From the NCBI GenBank assembly GCA_020740775.1, contig JAHEWK010000034.1:124001-188000 (forward strand): a DNA stretch of 64,000 nucleotides, given 5' to 3'. Position 1 is the stretch's first letter, and every line of letters starts with the position of its first letter. A program made the position numbers and the translations under genes. This document shows positions 1 to 9,776 of the stretch, piece after piece. The notes below the pieces were generated by a model. That model saw nothing but the letters and a program-made list of their open reading frames with translations. It ran no database searches and had not been told where the DNA came from. The stretch is from Ilyonectria destructans. Taxonomy: Eukaryota > Ascomycota > Sordariomycetes > Hypocreales > Nectriaceae.

Positions 1-3000
1 GTCCACCCACTTCACGAGCACTTTCTTGTGCGTGCCTTCCTTCTTTTCATCGAGGATACGTTCAACGAGGTACATCTCTTGACCGTCCACCAGCACTGGT
101 GGGGCGCTCTCGTGATCGACCTGCTGTGATGGTAGTGGGTCGTCAGCGACGGGCCGGAGCAAATCCACATGGAATACCGGGTGTATGCGTCCGGGCACGT
201 CTAACTTGTAGGCGTGTGGGTTAATCTCCTCGACCACTTGGTATTTTGCATGTAGCCAGTCCAGCTTCTTACAAGGCCGTGACGTCTTGACGTTCTTCAG
301 ATTAAGGTATACCCAGTCTCCAGGCTTGTAGTGGGGCGAGGCAGTTCTGTGCCTGTTGGCTTGGGCTTGCTGTATCTCTTGGGCCATAGCTATTGCAGCT
401 TGCGCAAATTCTGTGGCGTCCTGAAGTCTCTGGATGAAGTCTTCTGCCATAATCTCGCCCTCCCTCGCATCTTCTACTCTTCGATCCTCAACTAGCTGAA
501 TTGGCTCGTTATGGTAGCCATGCATGAAGAAGAACGGGCTGAGGCCGGTAGAGGCCGCGTCCCTCTCGTTGATTGTTGCCATGGCTATTGGTAACAGGTC
601 TAGCCAATTCTCTTGGAGATAGTTTGTCCATATTCGCAGGATCTTCTCAACCTCTTGGTTCATTCGCTCCGTCGCTCCATCCGTCTGTGGGTGGTACGCC
701 GTCGATAGCCGCTGCTCGATCTGCAGCAGTTTGCAGAAGTACTTCCACATGTCGCTGACAAACTGGGGCCCACGGTCACTGGTTATGGCTGTTGGAATAC
801 CATGGACCGGGTAGTGCCGTTCGAAGAGTCTCTTAGCAACCGCTTCCGAGGAGATATCGCTCATGCCTTCGAGTTCGACGCCTTTGGTAAGCCGGTCCGT
901 GACTACCATGCAGTTCGTCGCGCCGTCTCGTCCCGATGGTGGGAGGTCCGTAATGAAGTCGATAGTGACCTCGCTCCATATTCGTTGCGGAATGGGTAAT
1001 GGCTTCAGGAGCCCTCTCTTCGTGTCTCTCCAAATGGTGCGCCTTCCGCAGACCTCACAGTTACGCACGAATTGGCGTACTTCGCTAGCTGCGCCCGGCC
1101 AAAAGAAGCGTCTCGACAGGATAGAGTACGTAAGGTCTCTTCCCGGGTGTCCGGTAATGTGGGAGTCATGTGTTGCCTGAATAATCTTCGTGCGCAGCGG
1201 CTCGGAGTTGGGTATCCAGACACGATTCCGGAAGCATAGGAGACCTCTGTCATCCAGGGAGCATTCTGAGATACTCACAACCTTCTCCTTTTGCAACTGT
1301 GTCGGTAAGTTCTTCTCTCCATTCGCTACTAGCTTCGTGAGTTCCTGGTAGAGCTTGTCCTCTCGGCGTGCGGCGTCCCAAAGTTGCTGCAATTCTTGGT
1401 CCTCGAATAGCCTGATATCCTTTTCGAAATCAAACTCCAGGGCGCCCTTAGTGTTGGTGGAAACTGTCGAGATGCGTACCCTTCTAAGATGGTCGTCCTG
1501 AAAGAGCCTCATAATGCGTGCCTTGAGCCGCTCGTCCGAGTAGTCGGCTGGCATATCTTGGTCTCGTCGAGAGAGCGCGTCTGGCAGTCCAGCCTTCTTT
1601 CCGGGTCTCCATTCGAGTGTGAAATGGAACCTGGATAAGAACTCCGACCATCGTACTTGTCTTTCCGTTAATCTTCTCTCCGAATAGAAGTATTTCAGAT
1701 TCTGATGGTCCGTGAGGATCCTGAAATTCTTCACAGCACGCAGCTCTGGTTCCCATTGCTCCAGACACCTCACAATAGCAAGCAGTTCCTTGTCGTGAAT
1801 AGCGTAGTTGATCTCTGCTGGCGAGTGTTTCTTCGAGAAATAGGCGACAGGCCGTAATAGTCCGTCTTCGTCGTCTCGCTGGGAGAGGACACCCCCAGTG
1901 ACAAATCCTGAAGAATCTGCCTCCACGATAGTCTCTCTCTCCGGGTGGAAATGAGCTAGAATAGGGGCCGTAATCAACAGGTCCTTAAGCTTCTCAAAGG
2001 CTTCTTCGCATAGGTCGTCCCAACGGAAGGGTACGTCCTTTTTCGTTAGCCGTATCAGCGGCTCTGCTATCTCTGAGAACTCAGGCATGAAAATCCTGTA
2101 GAAGTTCGCGAAACCGATAAAGGCTCTAACGGCTTTTACGTTCGTTGGCGTAGTCCATTCCTTGACAGCCTTGACCTTCTCAGGATCGACTCGGATCCCG
2201 TTCTCCGCCTCGATAATGAACCCGAGATATTTCACCGTCTTGACTTCGAATTCGCTCTTGCTGATGTCTAGCTGTAGCCCAGCATCCATTAGGCGTTGGA
2301 GGACCCTGCCGACTTTGTCGCGGTGGTCTTGAATGCTTCCAGAAGAGAAGATCAACACGTCGTCGATGTATGCTGACACGAAATCGTCTAGGTAGTCTTG
2401 GAGCACGCTGTTGATATACCGTTGAAAGGCTGCGGGCGCACCTGTCAGTCCAAATGGGACTACCAGCCATTCAAAAGATCCGTAGCGTGTTCTGAAGGCC
2501 GTCTTTTCTTCGTCTCCGGGGGCGACCCTGATCTTGTGGAATGCTGCTATAACATCTAGCTTCGTGAACCACTTTGCCTTTGCCACAGTGCGTAGCGTTT
2601 CGTTGAGTAAGGGCAGCGGATAGCGGTCCTTCTTGGTGATGTTGTTCAGTCCTCGGTAATCCACACAAAAGCGAACGCCTCCACCAGGCTTTTTCACCAT
2701 GAGAACCGGTGCCGCCGCGGGTGAACTGCTAACTCTGATAAACTCCTTGTCGAGAAGCTCTGTAAGTGTCTTCCGCAGTACCAATAGCTCTTCGCGAGAC
2801 ATGCCATAAAGCGGACCCCAGGGTAGGGGTTTCTCGCGGCCGTGTTCGTCTCGTAGGACTTCGATCTTCAGGTCAACGCCTGGCCTGTGGGGAGGTAACT
2901 GGTTGGCCAGTTGTCGAGAGAAGGCTTGTAACCACTTGTGGTAGTGTGGTGGCAACTTCTCCACTGGGTCGATCTTTGGTTTCGGTCTCAAGGCTTTGTC

Positions 3001-3552
3001 GATGTCCGACATCGTGACGGCATAAACTCCAACGCCGCCTGTACGTCTATTGCGGCGCACGTCGCCTAGAAAGGCAGCGGCCATCACCTTCGAGACCTCT
3101 AGTCGAGGGGGCCGATAGCGCTGTCGGTCTTGTACTCGAGCTCCACTGGTTCCGATCTCCAAGTATCCTTCCTTCGCATGAATGTGAACGTCTTGATCCT
3201 CCATCCATCGTTTGCCTAGAATCATATCCCAGTTAAGGTCGTCAATGACGTACATAAATACACGGCGCTGTTGGTGTCCGTCTAGGTCGATCGATAAGTA
3301 AGTGATCTTATCGATCTTAACCTCCTTGCCGTCTCCTGCTGCATTCTCGAGGATGCGAGGTTGAACAGGTATATGCGGCAGCTGAAGAGATTGGAAGGTC
3401 CGTTTGCTAACCGCGCCGTAGCAGAGGCAACCATAGTCGACGAGGGATGGTACGAAGTCCGTTCCATTCACCCTAACGTCTGCTATGAATGGATCTCCAT
3501 CCATTCTCTTTTTACCGGTTGTCTCCCATTCTCTCACAGCCGCCGCGTGTTC
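1..3552 (-). CDS. pol: Ty3-type Pol polyprotein (protease-RT-RNase H-integrase-chromodomain), runs off the window
   Basis: The frame directly continues the gag frame after one TAG and stays open for 1184 codons to base 1. Landmarks on the minus strand: protease region near 3438-3430 (Asp-Tyr-Gly where D-S/T-G is expected); RT with the fixed FCVDYRGLN block near 2670-2640 and the YIDD catalytic box near 2372-2361; RNase H with the DKELLA motif near 1795; integrase HHCC zinc finger near 1180-1040 ending NCEVC; integrase core with a DRGPQF block near 780; chromodomain beginning YLVERILDEKKEG near 80-30, reading LVKWVD at the edge. The product copies the element RNA into cDNA and integrates it; the chromodomain usually guides insertion to marked chromatin. 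Expression presumably needs read-through of the TAG or comes from a mutated gag-pol fusion. Confidence 0.93.
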
Positions 3553-4872
3553 CTAGTCTGAATCTCCATCGCTCTGGAGAGTGGCATCTTCGTCTTCTTC
3601 AACGATCGCGGCGTTGGTAACCGAGGGGCGCGAGGGGGCTGCGGCGTTGACTTGAGTGCGTCTGGTTACGCTCCCGGGCCGAATAGGTGCGGCTAATGGA
3701 CAGCGTTCGATTCTGCAGTTATCTCTTCCGCAACGGAGACAACATCCTTTGCGGTAGCGTGCATCCATTTCATTCTGATCGACCCACTTGGCACGCTTAC
3801 CGAGCAAAGCCTGATCCTCTGGTCGCCTGGATTGGTAGCCATTCGTGTTCTTGCCGCTGCGGGTGCGCCCAGCGTTTACTTGAGTGGATGCTTGTGGGGT
3901 TGGCTCCCATTCCATCATGTCCTCTCTTCTGACCTCAGCCTGCTGGATATGCTGTTGCTGAGATCTCTGGCTGCTCTGACTACCGTGGTTGTCCAAGCCC
4001 CTCGTGTTGCCGCGAGGTTTCTTCCACTGGCCTAACAGTTCCATCTGGCTGCTAAGCGAGTCGCACCTCTTTGCCAGCCCAACGTAGGTGCTAATCGCGA
4101 CGGAATCAGAGCCTATAAGAGCGGCCTTCATTCTGTCGTTTAGTGCCTCCTGGAGGTAAGAAATCTTGCTGTCATCTGGCCAATATTCGGCATTGGCGTT
4201 GGCGATCTCTTTCTCGAAACGAGGGTAGAACGAAGTAAAGGGTTCGTTTTCTCCTTGCTTAATCGAGTGCAGGTTGCGAGTAGCTCTCTGTTTACGATCC
4301 TTCTCTCCGTACAACAGTTCAAGGCGGTTGAGCAGTTCAGCCACATTAAACGTCCTCTTCTCAATTTGCATCTCCACAAAGGTGGTCACATTGTCTTTAG
4401 CCTTGCCTTCCAGGCTCATAAAGACATACATAAAGTGGCCCTCTGCGTCTCCGAGGGCTTCGCCGTCGACTCGTAGCTTCCCTTCGGTCTCCAACTTCCA
4501 GCTACGCCACTGGGACTTGTCACCACTGTACTTCGGGACATCTCGCAGCTTGGGGCGCTTGGTCGGGTGAGGACTGTAAGTGATAACCGTATTGGCGGGA
4601 TCGGCGGTGATAGAAGGGTTGGTAGTAGTGTTGGGAGTGACAGGAACAGCGGTTGTCTTATTGTCTTCTGGCGCCAGCGTGGGCGCTGGTGTGGGCTGTA
4701 TAGACTGGATGGACGTTTCCAGTGCTAACAGCTTCAATTTCGTTTCCTCATTTGCCTCTCTTAGGGCCATATTCTCGGACCGCATAAGCCTGACTTCGCT
4801 CAAGAGTTGCTCGAGTACGCTAGCCGACTGGCTAGTGGTTTCCCCCTGAGTCATGCCGTCTGAGTGGTCCAT
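3553..4872 (-). CDS. gag: Ty3-type Gag capsid/nucleocapsid protein
   Basis: 439 aa from ATG (4872). The N-terminal ~55 residues look like a coiled coil (LLSEVRLMRSENMALRE), followed by a Thr/Pro-rich linker, a retrotransposon gag core (residues ~115-280, with SQWRSWK and FTSFYPRFEKEI) and a basic, Gln-rich tail. The zinc knuckle near residue 375 reads CLRCGRDNCRIERC: the third ligand position, normally His in CX2CX4HX4C, is Cys here. The ORF ends in an acidic stretch and TAG at 3555-3553, and pol follows in the same frame. It would form the virus-like particle and bind element RNA. A CX2CX4CX4C knuckle is unusual but other readings of the spacing are possible. Confidence 0.93.
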   Translation of the reverse strand: MDHSDGMTQGETTSQSASVLEQLLSEVRLMRSENMALREANEETKLKLLALETSIQSIQPTPAPTLAPEDNKTTAVPVTPNTTTNPSITADPANTVITYSPHPTKRPKLRDVPKYSGDKSQWRSWKLETEGKLRVDGEALGDAEGHFMYVFMSLEGKAKDNVTTFVEMQIEKRTFNVAELLNRLELLYGEKDRKQRATRNLHSIKQGENEPFTSFYPRFEKEIANANAEYWPDDSKISYLQEALNDRMKAALIGSDSVAISTYVGLAKRCDSLSSQMELLGQWKKPRGNTRGLDNHGSQSSQRSQQQHIQQAEVRREDMMEWEPTPQASTQVNAGRTRSGKNTNGYQSRRPEDQALLGKRAKWVDQNEMDARYRKGCCLRCGRDNCRIERCPLAAPIRPGSVTRRTQVNAAAPSRPSVTNAAIVEEDEDATLQSDGDSD

Positions 4873-4918
4873 TATTCTTCTTCGCTTGCGGCTTCTGGTG
4901 CTTCTAACTTCTTAACTC

Positions 4919-4968
4919 CGGGTGCTTCGGGTGCTTCGGGTGCTTTGGGTGCTTCGGGTGCTTCGGCT
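4919..4968 (-). repeat. 9-bp tandem repeat in the Ty3 leader
   Basis: Five to six copies of GAAGCACCC (one AAAGCACCC variant) lie between the primer site and gag. In one frame the leader is open (Glu-Ala-Pro repeats) from about 5056 to a TAA that overlaps the gag ATG (TAATG), but that frame has no ATG, so it is more likely an untranslated minisatellite. Confidence 0.75.
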
Positions 4969-5033
4969 GACTTTTTGACTTCTGGACTCGGGATGAGTCG
5001 TTGACTTCTGGACTTCAGCAGATTTCTGAAGTG

Positions 5034-5045
5034 ATCTTGAAAGTA
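5034..5045 (-). promoter_or_regulatory. Self-priming primer-binding site
   Basis: TACTTTCAAGAT directly after the LTR end is perfectly complementary to ATCTTGAAAGTA at 5107-5096 inside the LTR. In the Tf1/MAGGY lineage the first bases of the mRNA fold back on the primer-binding site and prime minus-strand DNA, instead of a tRNA. Position (abutting CA of the LTR), length (12 nt) and exact match all fit that mechanism. Confidence 0.8.
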
Positions 5046-5188
5046 TGTGAAAGGCCTCTAGTGAGTTGATTCAACTAACTAGTCCCTATGCTGTTTACTT
5101 TCAAGATGAAGAAAGGAAAGAATCTAAATACGAACTGGGTGCGTGAAGACGCGTTATATCTTCTTTAATATAGAAGATTCGAGAATCA
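5046..5188 (-). repeat. 5' LTR of the Ty3 element (boundaries inferred)
   Basis: In the element's orientation it starts TGATTCTC and ends CTTTCACA (TG...CA ends), about 143 bp. The right boundary is set by the primer site that follows immediately; the left one by the end of homology to the NB-ARC gene. A TATATTAAAG-type stretch lies in the U3 part near 5170-5160. The inferred RNA start is at 5107 because the next 12 bases match the primer site. Without the 3' LTR the exact length is a best estimate. Confidence 0.6.
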
Positions 5189-6211
5189 ACTCGATGGCGC
5201 TGTGGAGAAGAATTCGGGCTTGGCGGCAGAGCCGCCAGCCAAGTGGGCCTGACCCGTTACAGCTGCCATGGTTTCATTGCTTATGATGGATGTTTCGGCA
5301 AGAATTCCAAGCAAGAAGGAAGCACCCTCATCCATAGTCAAGGGGGCCACCTCGATGGACGGTATCCCGGGCCAGTTGAATCTTCGGCGCGTTGTTAAAA
5401 TGACTGACCCATACCCTTCTGTTGCACCAGGTAGAAGTGACTCTAGTTGGGTGATCTCATCGTCGAAATCATCAAAGACCAATAGCCAAGACGACTCTAT
5501 TGGAAGTCAGCTACATGTTATAACTACCGCTGAAACGGTTGTCGGCATTAAATTGTAATTACCAGTTGATGCCAACCACTTCTTAACCAATCTGACCTGG
5601 TCGCTCGGGTTCGTTGATGTCGTCAACCCCAGTGTCTCGCTGAATGAAGAGTATGATATAGCTATGGAAGTTCGCGATTCCGCGCGAACCCACCACACCA
5701 CGTCATATGAGCATTGTTCGCGCTGTCGATAGGCATATTCCCTCACAATCTCGGATTTCCCAACGCCACCAAACCCCCAGAGAACGCATGTCCGGACTTT
5801 GGGTACGTGCTCTTTCCGCTCGAGAGAGTCGTGCAAGGCCTTCAGGATATCTTCTTGACCCTTGAACCCCTGGTTTCGAGGGGGGACGCGAAAATCCTTG
5901 AATGGGGAAGCTTTACGCACCGCGAGAGCCACATTGTCGTGGTACAAGGGAGAAACCCCGGGTGAGCTTTCAGCGTCTGTGTCGATAGATGCGGCCAGCG
6001 CATACGCCTCAGCTCGTTTGTAAACTGCCGAACTCGCCAAGATCTCATTGAAAGTGAACTGAACCGCCATAGCTGTCGATGGTTCGACGTTCCGGAAACT
6101 CGTGAGACTACAACGGCTTGACGAAATAGATTGTGAATGCTCGCGTGTCTGGTTTACGACTTGCCTGAGCTGGTTGAGCGGGCTAATTATATGTTTCCAC
6201 GTTAGTATCAT
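5189..6211 (-). pseudogene. NB-ARC (STAND/NLR-type) NTPase, truncated by the Ty3 insertion
   Basis: From ATG 6211 the first exon holds a Walker A motif GFGGVGKS (residues ~146-152) and the downstream YDVVWWVRAES block. A 66-bp intron (5562-5497; GTAATT...CTGAC...CAATAG) joins it in frame to SSWLLVFDDFDDE, the Walker B region, then the ILTTRRR (RNBS-B/sensor) block. The frame is lost at the LTR: the stop TGA at 5188-5186 is made of LTR bases. Everything after the NB-ARC domain (usually TPR, ankyrin or WD repeats) is missing, so signalling function is presumably lost. Fungal proteins of this kind act in non-self recognition. The true start may be the internal ATG at 6070, since the preceding ~47 residues match no domain I know. 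Confidence 0.8.
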
Positions 6212-6569
6212 ATCTAATAGAGAAAGGTATTAGGACTTAAACGTACAGTTTTGTTGCATCTAAGAGAAAGTGAAAAGCACTGGATAGATTCTACACCCCG
6301 TGATGTGCCTTGTGTACGAAGCCATCGGGTCAGTCGAAATTGCCCTTTTGAGTTTCGCTGTCAATACGCTAGCCTATTTTGGACTTAGTGCTCATAACCT
6401 CTAGCCAACCAGAATTTAGCGGTCACACACTAACTTCATTTGATTTTCGCGGTCACGCACTAGCCTAGTCAGGATTTCGCGGTCAACTCAGGGGCAAGCT
6501 CATCTCATCAAGCTGTAGGAACTTCAAGACAGTCCAAGTCAATCGTTGTAACACTGTACCTTGATCACT
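6212..6569. other. Intergenic, with a 30-bp tandem repeat
   Basis: No gene seen. 6411-6492 holds about 2.7 copies of a 30-bp unit; the GCGGTCA core recurs at 6419, 6449 and 6479, and a weaker related GCTGTCA lies near 6354. It sits 80-160 bp upstream of the AT-hook ORF and may be part of its promoter. Confidence 0.6.
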
Positions 6570-9023
6570 ATGCCCGAAGCACCCAAGAAGCGTGGGCGAC
6601 CTCGAAAGTACGATACACCAGAGGAGAAAGCAAGGCAAGATGTCATTGCTAAACGCGCTCGACGGCGGCTTCGGAGCTCCTCGGTGCATGGAGATATCCA
6701 ATTTCAAGTCTATGTCCCCCAACCGATAGAAGCTTTGCGGCCTCCATCCTCGCTGCAACGTCACACAGAGTCGACAAGCTGCCTCGATGTCCTCGCAAAC
6801 GCCGCTAGTCGGTCAGATCGAGCTGAAACGCCACCCCCACCAGCTTTGAACCATATTACAAGCAACCCCATTGTGGCCGGAAATGGATTGCGTCCACAAC
6901 CAACGGAAGAGTCTGTGTTGGTACAGCCGTGTCTGCAGAACCTACGCAATGCGCCAGAGTCACACAGAACAATTGAGACGGGCTCAAATTCGCCTAGCCC
7001 CTTAGGAGAGGCGATGCTGAGATCGTGCGCGATGGGACCATGTGGTGACCAGTATCACTCTACCAGAGATGATGACATCTGCGAAACTTCGGATTTACTG
7101 TTGCACAATTCTACTATATCGGGTTCCTCAGAGAGAGAAAGCACGTCGAGCTTCTTGCCTGAGAGAACAAGTGCCCCTCCCAACCCTGATGCACACGAAG
7201 CAGTTGAAAACGAAGCGGGTAGAATACGGGAAGATGAGAACGCAACCTATCAAGAAGAAGGTATTGGCGATGGACTGTTGTCCGACGTCGAGTCTCAGTC
7301 AGAAGACGCTTTTGAAACAGACTCCAGTTCTGAGTCGGATGCCTCAGATGCTGAAAGTGAGATAGATATCGACGACACCAGTGTTCCTTCTGAGTCGGAT
7401 CTCTACTTGGCAAAAGGTTTCTTAGAAAGGAACTGGGGGCATTTATGCAATTGCCAAGAAGAAGAAGAAGAAGAAAATGTCAGCGGGGATGCATGGCCTG
7501 GGCTCGGTCTAAAGGATATGGCTGACTACTGGCGGAACCTTGCGGTACCAGATGCAATTGGTACTGCGTCGCCTCAGGCTGGGACAGACGAAAACGAACA
7601 GGTTCAGCCAGATTGGTCCTCGATACTAAGTGGTGGGGACAGTCGCCCAAACTTAAACATCCAGAGGTCTCAAAACATCGCCCCCAGTATTCAACGTACT
7701 TGGGATGTGGACAGCGTCATCTCCTGGGCTTCGTGTTTATCAATTAACCGTGGTCTTTACGTCTCGTATCATCCGCCAACTTCAAGGAATTTTGGAAGCA
7801 GCATTCATGTCTTCCACCAAGGAACAGCTTTGCACCTTATCCCTCACCTTCGACTGGGCAGCGGACGCCAATCTCCTCAATTTGGCGTATATGTTTTCTT
7901 CCCCGGAATTTCTCACGTCTGTCGAACGACTACTTACCTTACTAAAGACGAACGGCGGATGTGGATCAACCAACTTCTTTTGCCCGCGATTCGTCGCTGT
8001 TGTCCACCTGATGTGATCCAGCATCATCCCCGTTCCTTCGATGATGTGGAGAGTAAAGCCTACAGTCGCCAACGGGAAACCTGCGGGGGAATGGTTCCTA
8101 ACAGAATGGATATGCATCATTACCTTCCTCAAGAATACCTGCAGGCGATTTGGCACCATATGACTCAGAATATTGAGCAACCCGAACTCGCTATGTTTCG
8201 CGGAATGTTCATTGTACTCAGCGCGAAGAACATCAAGCTGGAAGCAAAATCTCCAACATTTCAAGAATGCCGTGCCAAGATTACAACTCACCTTCATCAA
8301 GTGTTGGATTGGTCAAGAGCCGATTTGTCCAATACATGGGTAGATGTTGGCCTCGAAGATACTGCAGCTTCAGAGAAGTGCACATTCTTGCACAAAAGTC
8401 GATGTTTGGAGTCCTGGGTCCATTCGATGAGGTGTAGCGCCGACAAACCACTGATATCGTCGGAACATTTCAACTGGAATCTTACCGGCCAAGCAGGTAG
8501 CGCTAGGGTGGAGACTCGCCGATCGCACCCCCTGCGCAAGGGAGGTATTGCTTATGCTCAACGTTACAACGTGAATAAGGATCTCTTTTCGACAGCCTCG
8601 AAGCGGGACTGTGGGTTGTTCGGTGAACCGAACCTAGAGGGGCTGACATGTCCATCTTCATTACTCGACGCTTGGATTATGGCTGCTCGGCAGTATCGCA
8701 ACGCCGGGCTGGCGACCTCGCTCCAATCTGCACCGAAACTCAAACGACTTCGTAAAGTATTTCAAGCTATGAAGTCTCGAATAGGATTCGCGTTGGACAG
8801 TTCTATGGAGACGAGCTTCGGGGTTCGAGAAGAATATCGAGTCTCTTGGGAACTATTCACAACTGTAGATCCTTCCACATCAAACCCTCACGGTCCACAT
8901 CGCCCATTCTGGGTGTTGCCAACTGCTCATGTGAACGAATTCATGCGATGGGAGTTTAATCGCTGGCTCTCCGCTATCGAATTTGTCCGGGCTCGAGGAA
9001 GCCGGCGCGATGCTAATTGCTGA
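6570..9023 (+). CDS. Large AT-hook protein of unknown function
   Basis: 817 aa from ATG 6570 (the upstream TTG at 6561 is not a likely start). The N terminus carries an AT-hook (KKRGRPRK, residues 6-13) followed by a basic stretch (KRARRR), so minor-groove DNA binding and nuclear location are likely. Residues ~200-310 are Ser/Glu/Asp-rich with a poly-Glu run (ACIDIC, EEEEEE). The C-terminal half (from ~residue 365, WDVDSVISW) is compact, with Trp-rich blocks such as FMRWEFNRWLSA near the end. I recall a dispersed family of large fungal AT-hook proteins of this layout, usually longer, so this copy may be cut short at RDANC-stop. No enzyme motif is visible. It lies next to an NB-ARC gene and repeats, so it may be transposon cargo or part of an unknown element. 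Confidence 0.6.
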   Translation: MPEAPKKRGRPRKYDTPEEKARQDVIAKRARRRLRSSSVHGDIQFQVYVPQPIEALRPPSSLQRHTESTSCLDVLANAASRSDRAETPPPPALNHITSNPIVAGNGLRPQPTEESVLVQPCLQNLRNAPESHRTIETGSNSPSPLGEAMLRSCAMGPCGDQYHSTRDDDICETSDLLLHNSTISGSSERESTSSFLPERTSAPPNPDAHEAVENEAGRIREDENATYQEEGIGDGLLSDVESQSEDAFETDSSSESDASDAESEIDIDDTSVPSESDLYLAKGFLERNWGHLCNCQEEEEEENVSGDAWPGLGLKDMADYWRNLAVPDAIGTASPQAGTDENEQVQPDWSSILSGGDSRPNLNIQRSQNIAPSIQRTWDVDSVISWASCLSINRGLYVSYHPPTSRNFGSSIHVFHQGTALHLIPHLRLGSGRQSPQFGVYVFFPGISHVCRTTTYLTKDERRMWINQLLLPAIRRCCPPDVIQHHPRSFDDVESKAYSRQRETCGGMVPNRMDMHHYLPQEYLQAIWHHMTQNIEQPELAMFRGMFIVLSAKNIKLEAKSPTFQECRAKITTHLHQVLDWSRADLSNTWVDVGLEDTAASEKCTFLHKSRCLESWVHSMRCSADKPLISSEHFNWNLTGQAGSARVETRRSHPLRKGGIAYAQRYNVNKDLFSTASKRDCGLFGEPNLEGLTCPSSLLDAWIMAARQYRNAGLATSLQSAPKLKRLRKVFQAMKSRIGFALDSSMETSFGVREEYRVSWELFTTVDPSTSNPHGPHRPFWVLPTAHVNEFMRWEFNRWLSAIEFVRARGSRRDANC

Positions 9024-9230
9024 GCGTAAACTGGCCAACTTTGATGCGGGTGCGGGTAAATAGGACATGCGAATCCGGCTCCCACCAGGTTTGAGTCCAC
9101 GGGGACTTAGTGGAATTCACGCAGGCAGTCGACGGGGACATTTTATTTCATCAAAATTCAAACACACCGATGCATACAGCAATACCTAGATGAAAAGATA
9201 GAGAAGAGCGTAATTAATTGATTTATACCA

Positions 9231-9776
9231 AGAAGACTATTTTTTCCCTACTCTTGACCAAGAAACTCGCAATAGAAGGCATCCATCCCGTTGTCAAGAC
9301 GAAAGCATGGTCTGAGCTCAGAGAGGCTGCTTACGAAATATCGTTACAGCCCTGTCAATTATCGTTACACCCTGGTCGTTTGTCTGGGACCCGAACTAAT
9401 GAGAGCAAGGCTTGGAGCGGACGGTATCCCTGCTGGCTCCACAGTGATGTCCTAAAACAGCTAGCTAGACTGAATGTGAACAGGAAGAGTGCGATCCCAT
9501 CGCAATTGCGAACATTATTTTTTCTTTTCTCATAACCATGAAACACGCAATAGAAGGCATCCGTCCCTATCTATGTCAAGGCGAAAGCATGGTCTGAACT
9601 CACAAAGGCTGCTTACAAAATATCGTTACAACCTTGTCAAGCTGTCGTCATACTCTGGTCTTCCATTTGGACTTCGACCAATGAGAACAAGGCTTGGACC
9701 GGGCGGTATCCTAGTTGGCTCCACAGCGACGTCCTAAAACAGGCAAGTTTCGTTTTGCACCATGCTCGACTGAATG
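9231..9776. repeat. Diverged direct duplication (~280-bp period)
   Basis: The block at ~9231-9480 recurs at ~9511-9776: both contain AATAGAAGGCATCC (9271 and 9549), AAAGCATGGTCTGA, ATATCGTTACA and CGGTATCC (9422 and 9703). Differences are mostly G-to-A and C-to-T in the second copy. No coding frame spans it; ORFs here are short and non-conserved between the copies. Confidence 0.8.

Larger units (their letters stand above)
1..5188 (-). mobile_element. Ty3/Gypsy chromovirus LTR retrotransposon, partial (left part outside window)
   Basis: Reading the minus strand gives, in order, a short LTR (5188-5046), a self-priming site, a leader with a 9-bp repeat, gag (4872-3553), then protease, reverse transcriptase, RNase H, HHCC zinc finger, integrase and the start of a chromodomain, with the frame still open at base 1. 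This order (RT before integrase) and the C-terminal chromodomain define a Ty3 chromovirus. I translated most of the pol lines and found no frameshift or stop after the single TAG that follows gag, so the copy is young. The 3' LTR is not in the window, so LTR identity and the target-site duplication cannot be checked. The insertion point lies inside an NB-ARC gene. Confidence 0.92.
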
